Source: Pseudomonadota bacterium (lineage in GTDB: Bacteria; Desulfobacterota; Syntrophorhabdia; Syntrophorhabdales; Syntrophorhabdaceae). From it: a stretch of DNA of 57,341 nucleotides. How positions within the stretch are numbered: position 1 is the first letter of the stretch; each line of letters starts with the position of its first letter. The notes under the pieces were generated by a model. The model worked only from the letters and a program-made list of their open reading frames with translations. It was not told the origin of the DNA and did not search any database. This document shows positions 23,920 through 33,014 of the stretch, in pieces. The position numbers were made by a program, and so were the translations under genes. Location of the stretch: the NCBI GenBank assembly GCA_026388255.1, contig JAPLKC010000010.1:1-57341 (forward strand), written 5' to 3'.

Positions 23920-24342
23920 CTATCGCTTATTTATATCGAAATCCCCTTCGAGAAGTTCGGTAAGCACACCGTGGAGCTTGCTTGGATGATGTACGAAGGC
24001 ATATCTATTTCCAAAAAGCTCTCTTGGTTCATCATCAATAAGCTCTTTGCCTTTTTTTCTCAGTTCCTCTAATGCATTATCAAGATTATCTACTTTATAC
24101 GATATAAGAAATGCACCCTCCCCTTTGCTATCTATGAACTTTGCAACGTCTCCATCAGGTGAAGTAGATTCCATAAACTCTATAGCCACCTCACCTATAT
24201 AATACCGTGCTACTTTTATCTTTTCTGATTCTGCAATATATTCAAATGCCGGTATTAACCCAAAATCTTCTTTATATACCGTTTTTGTTTCTTCAAGGTC
24301 TTTTACTGCAAAACATATATGGTCAATCTTTTCTATCTTCAT
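23920..24342 (-). CDS. VOC-superfamily protein resembling methylmalonyl-CoA epimerase
   Basis: A 140-residue protein with two glyoxalase-like repeats. It begins IDHICFAVKDLEET and ends HGVLTELLE, as methylmalonyl-CoA epimerase does. Of the four metal-binding residues expected there, His8, Glu55 (or Glu58) and Glu129 line up, but the second His, normally in GxGxHHI, is replaced: the segment reads GEGAFLISYKV around 74-84. The metal site may therefore be altered and epimerase activity is doubtful. It lies between the hydroxybenzoyl-CoA reductase genes and the saccharopine-dehydrogenase-family gene, so it may act on an aromatic or CoA intermediate. Confidence 0.75.
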   Translation of the reverse strand: MKIEKIDHICFAVKDLEETKTVYKEDFGLIPAFEYIAESEKIKVARYYIGEVAIEFMESTSPDGDVAKFIDSKGEGAFLISYKVDNLDNALEELRKKGKELIDDEPRELFGNRYAFVHHPSKLHGVLTELLEGDFDINKR

Positions 24343-24423
24343 TCCTTCATCTTTTTCCTTTTAAGCCTGTATCTCGTTAATTGTATCTTGTATTTCTACG
24401 TTTCACGCTTCACGAATGACGCT

Positions 24424-26712
24424 TCATGGATTTTGTTCACCTTTTTTCTTTTCCTCAATAGCCTTTAATATTTTGTCGGGCGTAAGCGGAAAATCTTTTA
24501 TATTCACACCAATGGCATTACAGATAGCGCCACAGTAGGCCTGGGCCGCACTCATAGCAACTGACATACCTGCTTCTTTTGCTCCATAAGGTCCATTTGG
24601 ATCAATTGTTTCAACTATTATATCATTTATTTTTGGCATATCGGTTGCCAGAGGCACCATATAATCAAGCTGGTTCGGGTTTAATACCCTGCCGTTATAC
24701 CAGAGTATGTATTCGCTAAGCATACCTCCCTGACCACCCATCGCTACCCCGCCTTCAAACTGACCTTCAATGACTTTCGGGTTAAGGGCATACCCTACAT
24801 CCTGTGCTGCCGTTACTTCGAGTACATCAACCTTGCCTGTCTCCGGGTCTACCTTTACTTCCGCAATAACTGAACCAAAAGAAAATGTTTCCGAAAGCTG
24901 ACCGGATGGATTTTCCACCCATTCACGTCTGCTATCTACCTTCGGCCAGTAAGTGCCTTCTCCGCTTATAGACTCACCTCTACCCAGAGCCATCCTGACT
25001 ACTTTAGACATTGAGATTGATTGCTCCGGATTATTAATTACAAAGATCTTTTTATCTCGCAAGTCAAGTTGATCTGCACTAACTTTCAGTACCTCTGAGG
25101 CAATCTTCAGAAGCTTCTTCTTTGCATCCTGAGCAGCAAGCCTTACAGCGTTTCCACCGATAAATGTCTCACACATTGAATAAGATCCAGGGTCGCTTGG
25201 TGTAACCTCTGTGTCAGCACTTATTAGCTGAACATTATCCAAGGCAAGTCCCAGCTCTTCGGCAGCAATTTGCACTATCATACTGTCGTTTCCCTGACCG
25301 TTGTCAACTATGCCGGTTATTACACTGATACCCCCTTCTTCATTAAATTTAATAAATGCCTGAGAACCTCCCCTTATCCCCATAGGAAATCCTGTTTGAA
25401 CAGAATTACAACCTATGCCTATCCCATGATAGGGGAGTAGCTTTCCCCACTTTTCTTTCCATTTTGCCTTTTCTGATGTTTTAAGTATTGCCTCTGTCAT
25501 ACCACAACTTGCTATATATGACTTTGTTGAGGTATATTCGCCTGTCTTCCTTACGTTGTTAAGGCGCATTTGAACCGGATCAAGCCCAAGTTCCTGACCT
25601 ATCATATCAAGCTGTAAGTCAATTCCGCAAGCAAAGGCCCTGCCGTGGGTGCGGAACATCCCCCTGATAGGTTTGTTTGTAAAAATTCTGTATCCATTAT
25701 AGCGCACATTATCCATACGATATGCCTGTTCCATACATAAAAAGGGAACGCTGACAGCAATTGGGCCTGTGCTGCTGTATGCCCCGCCATCCATATGACA
25801 GATAATATCCCTCGATAATACCCTACCTTCTTTGTCGACACCGGTTTTAATTGTAGCAACCATGGAGTGAGCCTGCCGGGTCGCTATCGAGTTTTCTTCG
25901 CGGGTATAAACAATTTTTACAGGTCGTTGAGCCTTTTTTGCAAGAAGTGCACATATTACATCGGCAGGAGAAATCTCCGAACGGCCCCCAAAGGCACCGC
26001 CAATCCTTATTTTACGAACTCTTACTTTATTAAGAGGAATTTTCAGCACATTTGACAGTGGTTTGGCTTTTAGATGAGGTCCTGCATTGGGCATCCATAT
26101 CTCAAGATTGCCTGACTGGTCAAAATGTGCTGCTACAGCGTATGGTTCACCCTGAAAGTACGAATCTTCAGGGGCCATAAATGTATCTTCGCGAAGATAA
26201 TAAGATTCTTTGAATCCTTTTTCTATATCACCAATATCAATATTTACATGTATATTTATATTACCGGGATTGTTTTCATGGATCAGAGGAGCGCCCGGCT
26301 TTAGAGCAGATTCAATATCAAACACAGCCGGAAGCTCTTCATATTCTACCTTGATAAGTTTTAAAGCCTCAATAGCAGTGTCTTCATCAATGGCAGCAAC
26401 TGCAGCTACTTCTTCGCCGACATACCTGACTTTATCTGTCGGCAGGAACTGCTGATCTTGCGTGTAACGAAAAACACCCCATTTGTCACCGGATGTGTCC
26501 CCTGAAGTAACAACGGCTTTTACACCAGAGAGATTTTCAGCGTTGGATGTATCAATGCGGATGATCCTGGCATGCGGGTATGGTGATCTCAATATCTTTC
26601 CGACAAGCATCCGGGAAAGTTTTATATCTGCCGAAAAAATTGCCTCTCCAGTTGCTTTTGAGGTTACATCAACCCTTTTTATACTTTTTCCAATGAGAGA
26701 ATACTTTTCCAT
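24424..26712 (-). CDS. hcrA: 4-hydroxybenzoyl-CoA reductase, molybdopterin (alpha) subunit
   Basis: A 762-residue member of the xanthine dehydrogenase large-subunit family. It has IGKSIKRVDVTSKATGEA and MLVGKILRSPYPHARI at the N-terminus, the Mo-cofactor segments IGGAFGGR and GMFRTHGRA, and a C-terminal GAKEAG region whose Glu is the expected active-site base. The specific assignment rests on the following FAD subunit, which carries the extra Fe-S loop. The enzyme removes the phenolic hydroxyl from 4-hydroxybenzoyl-CoA to give benzoyl-CoA, a step in anaerobic phenol, p-cresol and 4-hydroxybenzoate breakdown. The three genes are read in the order FAD, 2Fe-2S, Mo subunit. The 3' end runs into TTCACGCTTCACG-type repeats. 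Confidence 0.82.
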   Translation of the reverse strand: MEKYSLIGKSIKRVDVTSKATGEAIFSADIKLSRMLVGKILRSPYPHARIIRIDTSNAENLSGVKAVVTSGDTSGDKWGVFRYTQDQQFLPTDKVRYVGEEVAAVAAIDEDTAIEALKLIKVEYEELPAVFDIESALKPGAPLIHENNPGNINIHVNIDIGDIEKGFKESYYLREDTFMAPEDSYFQGEPYAVAAHFDQSGNLEIWMPNAGPHLKAKPLSNVLKIPLNKVRVRKIRIGGAFGGRSEISPADVICALLAKKAQRPVKIVYTREENSIATRQAHSMVATIKTGVDKEGRVLSRDIICHMDGGAYSSTGPIAVSVPFLCMEQAYRMDNVRYNGYRIFTNKPIRGMFRTHGRAFACGIDLQLDMIGQELGLDPVQMRLNNVRKTGEYTSTKSYIASCGMTEAILKTSEKAKWKEKWGKLLPYHGIGIGCNSVQTGFPMGIRGGSQAFIKFNEEGGISVITGIVDNGQGNDSMIVQIAAEELGLALDNVQLISADTEVTPSDPGSYSMCETFIGGNAVRLAAQDAKKKLLKIASEVLKVSADQLDLRDKKIFVINNPEQSISMSKVVRMALGRGESISGEGTYWPKVDSRREWVENPSGQLSETFSFGSVIAEVKVDPETGKVDVLEVTAAQDVGYALNPKVIEGQFEGGVAMGGQGGMLSEYILWYNGRVLNPNQLDYMVPLATDMPKINDIIVETIDPNGPYGAKEAGMSVAMSAAQAYCGAICNAIGVNIKDFPLTPDKILKAIEEKKKGEQNP

Positions 26713-26716
26713 ATCT

Positions 26717-27187
26717 TTAGCTCCCTTCTGTAGACATAGCTTTTACAGCTTCAACAATCTTTGCATATCCTGTGCAGCGACAGATATTGCCGGATATAGC
26801 ATGTCGTATTTCTTCTTCATCAGGGTTAGGGTTATTCTTCAAAAGTGAGTATGCAGTCAATATCATTCCCGGGCTGCAAAAACCACATTGTATAGCGTGA
26901 TGTTCAATAAAAGATTCCTGAATAGGGTCAAGCTTTTCACTACCTGATAAACCTTCAATTGTTGTGATTTCTTTGCCTTCAGTCTCTGTCACAAGGAGTA
27001 TGCATGACCGTACAGGGAGTCCATCCAACAGAACCGTGCAAGCGCCGCATACACCCTCTCCACAGCTTTCCTTTGTTCCAGTAAGACACAGATCATCTCT
27101 TAGAATTTCAAGCAACGTGCGGTTCGGGTAAGTTGTTATGCTATGTTCTTCATTATTTATTTTCAATAGAATGGTCTTTTTGTCCAT
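26717..27187 (-). CDS. hcrC: 4-hydroxybenzoyl-CoA reductase, [2Fe-2S] (gamma) subunit
   Basis: A 156-residue protein with the two [2Fe-2S] domains of the family: CGEGVCGAC with the later C of PVRSC in the plant-type domain, and CGFCSPGM plus CRCTGY in the helical domain. It carries electrons from the FAD/4Fe-4S subunit to molybdenum. It lies two bases after the FAD subunit gene and four bases before the large subunit gene, so the three form one unit. All cluster cysteines are present. Confidence 0.87.
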   Translation of the reverse strand: MDKKTILLKINNEEHSITTYPNRTLLEILRDDLCLTGTKESCGEGVCGACTVLLDGLPVRSCILLVTETEGKEITTIEGLSGSEKLDPIQESFIEHHAIQCGFCSPGMILTAYSLLKNNPNPDEEEIRHAISGNICRCTGYAKIVEAVKAMSTEGS

Positions 27188-27189
27188 AA

Positions 27190-28188
27190 CTAATACCCCC
27201 TTTTTAAATCTTGAAAGGCATTCTTAAGGGATCTCTTTGTTACAACCTTTACCATTTTTCGTCGATATGTTGCCGGAACAGATAAGTTATTTATCATTTC
27301 TGACAAATTGTCAGCAAGATTTGCAACCTCATCCATATCTTCAGCAGAAGGATTTCTACTTTTCAGGCATGATGATGCATTTTCAATTATTTTTGGAGCA
27401 GAAGCAGCAGCACCGATAACAATTCTCGCATTGTCTAAATTGCCATCTTTATCTTCTGAAAGAAATACAGCCGTTGAAACCAGAGGATATTCCAAACCCT
27501 TTCTGATTCTCAATTTTTCATATGAAGAGCCGTATTTTGCATCAGGCAGAGGTATGATAAATTCAGTCAGCAGTTCGTTATCTTCAATTAAAAAGGGGTT
27601 CTCACCTTTACCTGTAAAGAAATCTGATAGTAAAATAGTACGAGAAGAGTTATTTTTCTCCAATTTCACCTTTGAACCTAAGGAAATTAATGAAGGCGCC
27701 ATATCGCCCTGATATACGCTGAAACAACGCTTTCCGCCCCTGGCTGCATGACAAATGTTGCCTCCGGCCTTGAAACATGGCTTAAGGCCATTTCTGAAAA
27801 GCTCTGACTGATTGTAATATAAGCAACGTGTATTTTGAAGTATGTTTCCCCCAATAGTAGCTCTGTTCTGTATTGGAGGGGCTGCCAATAATTGAGCTGC
27901 CTGTGTAATGCCTTTAAACTTTTCATTCATTAAAGGAGATTGCAGAATCTCTTTTATGGTAGTTGAACTTTTAATAATCACTTCATTTTTTCTTTTTTCA
28001 ATACCCTTTAATCCTTTGATTTTATTCAAACTCATCAAATATGAAGGTGCTGAAAGACCAAGCTTCATCATAACAACAACTTCAGTCCCCCCTGCAACAA
28101 CTTTTAATTTATTTCTATATTTATCAAGTGTCAATAATGCCTTTTTCTTAGAACCTGGCTCTAAAATATTAAAAGTTGGCATTCTCAT
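27190..28188 (-). CDS. hcrB: 4-hydroxybenzoyl-CoA reductase, FAD/[4Fe-4S] (beta) subunit
   Basis: 332 residues with the family FAD motifs VAGGTEVVVMMK and ATIGGNILQN. Directly after the second motif comes an insertion with four cysteines at 122, 138, 146 and 155 (NTRCLYYNQSE, KPCFK, NICHA, KRCFS). This loop is the diagnostic feature of 4-hydroxybenzoyl-CoA reductase, where it binds an extra [4Fe-4S] cluster; the residue numbers agree with those I recall for the Thauera enzyme. Ordinary xanthine- or CO-dehydrogenase medium subunits lack it. In the Thauera enzyme the cluster works in a reductive direction with ferredoxin. It is first of the operon, with AGGAGG before the ATG, and diverges from a Fis-type ORF. 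Confidence 0.9.
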   Translation of the reverse strand: MRMPTFNILEPGSKKKALLTLDKYRNKLKVVAGGTEVVVMMKLGLSAPSYLMSLNKIKGLKGIEKRKNEVIIKSSTTIKEILQSPLMNEKFKGITQAAQLLAAPPIQNRATIGGNILQNTRCLYYNQSELFRNGLKPCFKAGGNICHAARGGKRCFSVYQGDMAPSLISLGSKVKLEKNNSSRTILLSDFFTGKGENPFLIEDNELLTEFIIPLPDAKYGSSYEKLRIRKGLEYPLVSTAVFLSEDKDGNLDNARIVIGAAASAPKIIENASSCLKSRNPSAEDMDEVANLADNLSEMINNLSVPATYRRKMVKVVTKRSLKNAFQDLKRGY

Positions 28189-28234
28189 AAGGGACCTCCT
28201 GTTTTGACTACTTTACAATCATTTTTATAACTTC

Positions 28235-28264
28235 TTGACAGTAGCCACTGATATCTAATATACT
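28235..28264 (+). promoter_or_regulatory. Sigma-70-like promoter toward the Fis-type ORF
   Basis: TTGACA at 28235-28240 and TATACT at 28259-28264 with an 18-base spacer on the + strand. A second, weaker pair (TTGACT at 28204-28209, TATAAC at 28226-28231) lies upstream. Transcription would start near 28271, 90 bases ahead of the ORF. The region 28189-28359 is the divergent control region of the hcr operon and also holds the imperfect dyad GTATATCGTATAC. Confidence 0.5.
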
Positions 28265-28359
28265 TAAATCAAAAAAATTAACGTATATCGTATACAATAT
28301 GTCTAAAACTATATTTTATTATTTTTTTTGTCAACTAAATATTTTTAATCAAATTATTT

Positions 28360-28632
28360 ATGATAAATAATGCTATTAATAATGATATTGAGAAGTTGTA
28401 CAATCTATTTGAGGTAAAACTTGAATTTATAGCAGATAACCTCTTACTATCAAAAACAAATAATAATGACAACATATTGTTAAACGTACAGGCAGTTATA
28501 GAAAAAGTATTTATAATTTCCGCCATGAAAATTTCGAATGGCAACATCTCAAAGGCTTCTAAACTCCTTGGAATAAACAGAAATACACTAAGCAAAAAAC
28601 TCAAAGAACTTAAAGCTGCAACCAATATATAA
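28360..28632 (+). CDS. Small Fis-type HTH protein divergent from the hcr operon
   Basis: A 90-residue ORF whose C-terminal 40 residues are a Fis/NtrC-type helix-turn-helix: IEKVFIISAMKISNGNISKAS followed by KLLGINRNTLSKKLKEL. The N-terminal half is Asn-rich, with no receiver or AAA+ domain, so it cannot activate sigma-54 as a normal NtrC protein would. It may be a stand-alone regulator of the adjacent hcr operon or a relic of a larger activator. No clear Shine-Dalgarno precedes the ATG, though a fair promoter lies upstream. The HTH is certain; start and function are not. Confidence 0.65.
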   Translation: MINNAINNDIEKLYNLFEVKLEFIADNLLLSKTNNNDNILLNVQAVIEKVFIISAMKISNGNISKASKLLGINRNTLSKKLKELKAATNI

Positions 28633-28740
28633 CCAGCCCATCACCAACTATAGCCAGTGGTTTCCAACGTGTTAAACATAGGTTGTTTAATAAATTTGAC
28701 CGCAGCAGTCCACAAAAACTGGAGAAATCTTTGCCTTTTT

Positions 28741-29805
28741 CTATTCTTTTGTATATTTTGAGATAAGATCTCCTAATTCTTTTGTTCCCATACCCATTTT
28801 ACCAGCATCAAGAGATTTTATATTATTTTTTAAAGCCCTTTGGACCGATATATCTATTAATTTTGCACCTTCCTCTTCCCCAATAAATTCAAGCATCATG
28901 CCACCAGAAAGTATGGCAGCAAAAGGATTAATTATATTCTTACCTGTATATTTTGGAGCGGAACCGCCCATAGGCTCAAACATTGATACACCTTCAGGAT
29001 TTATATTTCCGCCGCAGGCTATGCCTAATCCACCCTGAATAATTGCACCAAGATCTGTTATTATATCTCCAAACATATTATCGGTAACAATAACATCGAA
29101 CCATTCGGGATTTTTAACCATCCACATACATGTAGCATCTACATGGGCATAGTCTGTTTTTATGTAGGGATATTCCTCTGCTACTTCATTAAATGCCCTT
29201 TCCCACAGATTGAATGCATATGTAAGCACGTTTGTTTTACCACATAAAGTCAATTTATTATTTTTATTACGTTTTTTTGTATATGCAAAGGCAAATCTGA
29301 TGCATCTTTCTACCCCTTTTCTTGTGTTTATAGATTCCTGTATTGCAACCTCATCTTTTGTACCTTTTTTCAAAACACCGCCTGCCCCGGTATACAGCCC
29401 CTCTGTATTCTCTCTGACGACAACAAAATCAATTTCTTTTGGTCCTTTGTTTTTTAACGGTGTATCAACACCTTCATATAATTTTACAGGTCGAAGGTTA
29501 ATGTACTGATCAAGTTCAAATCTTATTTTTAAAAGGATATCTTTTTCTAATATTCCCGGTTTTACATCCGGGTGTCCCACAGCTCCAAGATACAGGGCAT
29601 CATGCTGCTTCATTTCACTGAGGATGCTATCAGGCAGGGTTTCACCTGTTTTTAGATACCTTTCTCCACCGATATCATAATAACTGTATTTCAATGAAAA
29701 TCCCAGCTTGTCTGACACGGCATTTAAAACTTTGACACCTTCTGCCACTACCTCAGGGCCTGTTCCATCGCCCGGTATTACACCAATATTATATGTTTTA
29801 GACAT
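28741..29805 (-). CDS. leuB: 3-isopropylmalate dehydrogenase family protein (LeuB-like)
   Basis: 354 residues of the isocitrate/isopropylmalate dehydrogenase family. Seen are [13 protein letters not shown] at the start, [11 protein letters not shown] with the substrate-binding residues, [10 protein letters not shown] with the catalytic lysine, VDATCMWMV and [13 protein letters not shown] with metal-binding aspartates, and the nucleotide-binding [14 protein letters not shown]. The usual reaction is NAD-dependent oxidative decarboxylation of 3-isopropylmalate in leucine synthesis. Tartrate- and homoisocitrate-dehydrogenases share the fold, and no other leu gene is in the window, so the substrate is not certain. 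It follows purD with about 65 bases between. Confidence 0.82.
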   Translation of the reverse strand: MSKTYNIGVIPGDGTGPEVVAEGVKVLNAVSDKLGFSLKYSYYDIGGERYLKTGETLPDSILSEMKQHDALYLGAVGHPDVKPGILEKDILLKIRFELDQYINLRPVKLYEGVDTPLKNKGPKEIDFVVVRENTEGLYTGAGGVLKKGTKDEVAIQESINTRKGVERCIRFAFAYTKKRNKNNKLTLCGKTNVLTYAFNLWERAFNEVAEEYPYIKTDYAHVDATCMWMVKNPEWFDVIVTDNMFGDIITDLGAIIQGGLGIACGGNINPEGVSMFEPMGGSAPKYTGKNIINPFAAILSGGMMLEFIGEEEGAKLIDISVQRALKNNIKSLDAGKMGMGTKELGDLISKYTKE

Positions 29806-29870
29806 CTTTCCCTCCTGATTTATTGATTATGAATTAAAATGAAAAGATATGAATAAGTATTTTTTACTTT

Positions 29871-31151
29871 TCATTTATTTATCAAAGCTTTCCTGCCAAT
29901 ATCTCTTCGATATTGCATACCTTCAAAATTTATGCATGATACAGCTTCATATACTTTTTTTATTGCATCTTCATATGTATTGCCAATAACAGTAACTCCT
30001 AAAACTCTGCCCCCTGATGTAAAAAACTCGCTTCCTACCTTTTTTGTCCCTGCGTGAAAAACCATAATATCTTCTTTGTTTTTCAGGTCTTCAAGTCCAT
30101 TTATAATCTTCCCTTTCTCTGGATTTTCGGGATACCCCTCAGACGCCAATACTACACATATTGATACGCCATCTCTCCACTCAATATTTTTTATGGTATC
30201 CAATTTGCCTTCTGTACATGCAAGAAGGATCGGAACAATGTCACTCTTCATTTTAAAAAGTATGGGCTGTGTTTCCGGGTCTCCCATCCTTACATTGAAT
30301 TCAAGGACATTTGGGTTGCTGTTCTCTGACAACATGAGACCGCCATACAACACACCCTTATAGATTATGCCTTCGTTCCTCAACGCATTAACTGTTTTAC
30401 TCATGACTTCTTTATCTATTTTTTCTTCAAGGCTCCGGTTTATAAAGGGAATAGGTGTATAAGCGCCCATACCGCCTGTGTTAGGCCCTTTATCATCATC
30501 AAATAAGGATTTATGGTCTTGAGAAGGCAGCATTGAAAGAATAGAATTGCCGTCAGTAAAGGAAATGTATGAAGCTTCAACACCAGGCAAAAACTCCTCA
30601 ATAACAACTTTAGACCCTGCATCCCCATGGATACGTTCGACCATTAAATCTTTTAATACCTTCTGTGCTTCCTCTTTATTTGTTATGACATAAGCCCCCT
30701 TCCCTGCACATAATCCGTCTGCTTTTATCACAAAAGGTGGCGTCAAGCTATCAAGGTATGTCCGTGCATCGGTATAGTTTAAAAATACTCTGAAGGAAGC
30801 GGTTGATACTTTGTATTTATCCATCAAGCCTTTTGCAAAAACCTTGCTTGTTTCAAGCAGCGCCCCTTTTTGGCAAGGGCCGAATATGGGGATACCGCTT
30901 TTTTCGAAGGCATCCACAATGCCCATGGCTAAGGCATTTTCAGGCCCAACAACAACAAGCCCGATTTCTTCTTTTTTTGCAAAAGCTATGACATTCTCTG
31001 CATTGGTTATGTCCATCTCAATACAATCGGCAATTTCAGAAATCCCACCATTTCCGGGAATGCAAAAAATAGCGTCTACATATTGTGACTGTGATAACTT
31101 CCAAACAAGGGCATGCTCCCTACCGCCGCTGCCTATTACAAGAACTTTCAT
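29871..31151 (-). CDS. purD: Phosphoribosylamine-glycine ligase
   Basis: A 426-residue ATP-grasp enzyme of normal length. Typical segments are KVLVIGSGGREHALVWKL, VVGPENALAMGIVD, PFVIKADGLCAGKGAYV, SQDHKSLFDDDKGPNTGGMG and EFNVRMGDPETQ. It makes GAR from phosphoribosylamine, glycine and ATP, the second step of de novo purine synthesis. It lies 32 bases after the truncated purH gene, so the two are probably cotranscribed. A good AAGGA site precedes the ATG. Confidence 0.96.
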   Translation of the reverse strand: MKVLVIGSGGREHALVWKLSQSQYVDAIFCIPGNGGISEIADCIEMDITNAENVIAFAKKEEIGLVVVGPENALAMGIVDAFEKSGIPIFGPCQKGALLETSKVFAKGLMDKYKVSTASFRVFLNYTDARTYLDSLTPPFVIKADGLCAGKGAYVITNKEEAQKVLKDLMVERIHGDAGSKVVIEEFLPGVEASYISFTDGNSILSMLPSQDHKSLFDDDKGPNTGGMGAYTPIPFINRSLEEKIDKEVMSKTVNALRNEGIIYKGVLYGGLMLSENSNPNVLEFNVRMGDPETQPILFKMKSDIVPILLACTEGKLDTIKNIEWRDGVSICVVLASEGYPENPEKGKIINGLEDLKNKEDIMVFHAGTKKVGSEFFTSGGRVLGVTVIGNTYEDAIKKVYEAVSCINFEGMQYRRDIGRKALINK

Positions 31152-31183
31152 AAATATTTTTCCTTCACGTTATAGAGTGTGAT

Positions 31184-31771
31184 CTATTTTATTCCAGACA
31201 AATATGTATAGATAGCGCTGTCATAATCAGATGTAAAGAAAAAAACTTTCTTTGCCAGATAAAACCTTAAATCTTCTGTTGTCTCACCGTTATTTTGATT
31301 CATATTTTCTATTATTTTTGGATAATCTTCAGGATCAACAACAACAGTAACGTATTTGTAATTCTTTGCCGCTGCTCTTATCATAGAAGGACCGCCTATA
31401 TCAATATTCTCTATGGCTTCTTCGAAAGTACAACCCTTACTTACAACCTCCTTAAAAGGGTACAGATTTACGACTATCATATCTATATGTTTTATGCCAA
31501 GAGACTCCATCGCATTTTGATGTTCATCGTTATCCCTGATATTTAGAATTCCTCCATGGACTTTCGGATGCAGTGTTTTTACCCTACCGTCCATAATTTC
31601 AGGGAATCCGGTATATGCACTGATTTCTATGGGATTAATGCCGATTCCATCGAGATATTTTTTTGTGCCACCAGTTGAAAGTATCTCTATACCGTAGCTT
31701 TTTAAAAAAGGTGTTAACTCCGACAGACCGGATTTGTTGGATACACTAATAACCGCTCTTTTTATTTTCAT
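31184..31771 (-). CDS. purH: IMP cyclohydrolase, stand-alone N-terminal half of PurH
   Basis: 195 residues that match only the first domain of bifunctional Pur[53 protein letters not shown] and [15 protein letters not shown]. Normal PurH is about 510 residues and continues with AICAR transformylase; here a stop follows YTYLSGIK, just at the domain boundary. No transformylase sequence is found in the remaining 32 bases before purD. The cyclohydrolase active site lies in this first domain, so the protein should work. The formyl-transfer step must be encoded elsewhere. The clean boundary argues for a split gene and not a chance truncation. Confidence 0.88.
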   Translation of the reverse strand: MKIKRAVISVSNKSGLSELTPFLKSYGIEILSTGGTKKYLDGIGINPIEISAYTGFPEIMDGRVKTLHPKVHGGILNIRDNDEHQNAMESLGIKHIDMIVVNLYPFKEVVSKGCTFEEAIENIDIGGPSMIRAAAKNYKYVTVVVDPEDYPKIIENMNQNNGETTEDLRFYLAKKVFFFTSDYDSAIYTYLSGIK

Positions 31772-31845
31772 AAATCCCTCCCTTATACTTTCTTGGTTAG
31801 CCGTGCTTTCGTCTATATTTCCAAAATAGTTGTAAATATTTATTA

Positions 31846-32772
31846 TTAATCATTTATCATGTAAAATATGTTGTCTTCAAAGTGAAACTGTTTTATTTTT
31901 CCTTCGACTTCCATAAGACTGAGACTGCTTTTTACCCTGTGCTCCGGTATGCCTGTAATTTTCACTATATCATTCAGTGTTAACGGTCTTCTTTTTAGTA
32001 TATCCAAAACCATTTCCGACCAGTTGTCCTCCACGTTCTTTTTAACTTCTTTTTCGAAATTGCATATGACTTCACATCCATAGCCAAAATATTTACTGAT
32101 TCTATCAAGTTCTGCATGATTGATCCCATCTATCGTGTTGTCAGTCGGGGGTCTGATAACGGTATTTAGTTGCACTTTTTCAACACCAAGGTATTCAACA
32201 ATCTTTTTTAGTCTTCCCAGCTCTTCAATACTGTCGTTTACATTTTTAATCAGCATAATTTCAAGCCAGATATTGCCTGTATAAGTATCCCTGAATTTTT
32301 TCATACCTTCAATGATTGTACTAAGTTCAATCAAGGTATGAGGTCTGTTGATATATCGGAATATGTCTTCGCTTGCTGCATCAAGTGATGGCAAAACAAC
32401 GTCTGCCATACTAAGGTTATCCCTTATCTCTTTATCATTCAAAAGTGATCCGTTTGTTATAACTGCTACAGGAACATCTAAGTTTTTCTTAATCTCCCTA
32501 ATCATCCACCCGATATCTGAGTTTAGAGTAGGCTCTCCAGACCCGGAAAACGTTATATGATCAATATGGCTTAGCTGTTTTGCCTTATTGATTATTTCCT
32601 CAACTATTTCATAGGCATCAAAGAAGCTTCCTCTCTTAATTTCCTGATTTGTTGTTTTTCCAATCTGGCAATATATGCAGTCAAATGTGCAAATTTTTCT
32701 TGGAATTATATCTACACCCAACGAAAATCCAAGCCTCCTGGAAGGAACTGGTCCAAAAGTAAATTTACCCAT
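31846..32772 (-). CDS. Radical SAM protein with C-terminal winged-helix-like domain
   Basis: 308 residues. The radical SAM motif CTFDCIYCQ (C28, C32, C35) follows the opening [19 protein letters not shown], typical of the COG0731-type Fe-S oxidoreductases. [10 protein letters not shown] provides the SAM-binding GE motif. The last 60 or so residues ([26 protein letters not shown]) look like a winged helix. The reaction is not established for this group; related proteins act in tRNA or protein modification. It stands alone, with short gaps on both sides. Confidence 0.8.
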   Translation of the reverse strand: MGKFTFGPVPSRRLGFSLGVDIIPRKICTFDCIYCQIGKTTNQEIKRGSFFDAYEIVEEIINKAKQLSHIDHITFSGSGEPTLNSDIGWMIREIKKNLDVPVAVITNGSLLNDKEIRDNLSMADVVLPSLDAASEDIFRYINRPHTLIELSTIIEGMKKFRDTYTGNIWLEIMLIKNVNDSIEELGRLKKIVEYLGVEKVQLNTVIRPPTDNTIDGINHAELDRISKYFGYGCEVICNFEKEVKKNVEDNWSEMVLDILKRRPLTLNDIVKITGIPEHRVKSSLSLMEVEGKIKQFHFEDNIFYMIND

Positions 32773-32879
32773 GCAATGATAATAAACGATTGGTAGAAAA
32801 ATTTAAATATAATTTATACATTCCATGATGAAAAACGTTTCAAATTAATAGAGACCTGTGCTAAAAAATATAGGCAAGA

Positions 32880-32909
32880 TTGACTTTATTTTTGCAAATA
32901 TAGTATCAT
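32880..32909 (+). promoter_or_regulatory. Promoter of the tRNA-Val gene
   Basis: TTGACT at 32880-32885 and TATCAT at 32904-32909 with an 18-base spacer, ending nine bases before the mature tRNA. It probably also drives yebC-ruvCAB, since yebC starts 20 bases after the tRNA and no terminator lies between. Confidence 0.5.
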
Positions 32910-32917
32910 TAAAAAAT

Positions 32918-32994
32918 GGGCGGTTAGCTCAGGTGGTTAGAGCGCTGGTCTCACATACCAGAGGTCGTAGGTTCGAATCCTATACTGCCCACCA
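32918..32994 (+). tRNA. tRNA-Val, anticodon CAC
   Basis: 77 bases fold as a full cloverleaf: acceptor GGGCGGT/ACTGCCC (one G-T pair), D-stem GCTC/GAGC, anticodon stem CTGGT/ACCAG with loop CTCACAT, T-stem GTAGG/CCTAT with loop TTCGAAT. The discriminator A and the CCA end are encoded. Anticodon CAC at 32952-32954 reads the valine codon GTG. Confidence 0.97.
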
Positions 32995-33014
32995 TTTAAC
33001 AACCAGGGGGCACA

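Noticed and set aside
28230-28260. Sigma-54 promoter for the hcr operon (TGGCTACTGTCAAGAA on the minus strand)
   Set aside because: The -12 element lacks GC at the required spacing and does not resemble TTGCA.
28189-28359. CRISPR or tandem array in AT-rich spacers of the middle region
   Set aside because: No regularly spaced repeats with unique spacers anywhere in the window; the AT-richness is general.
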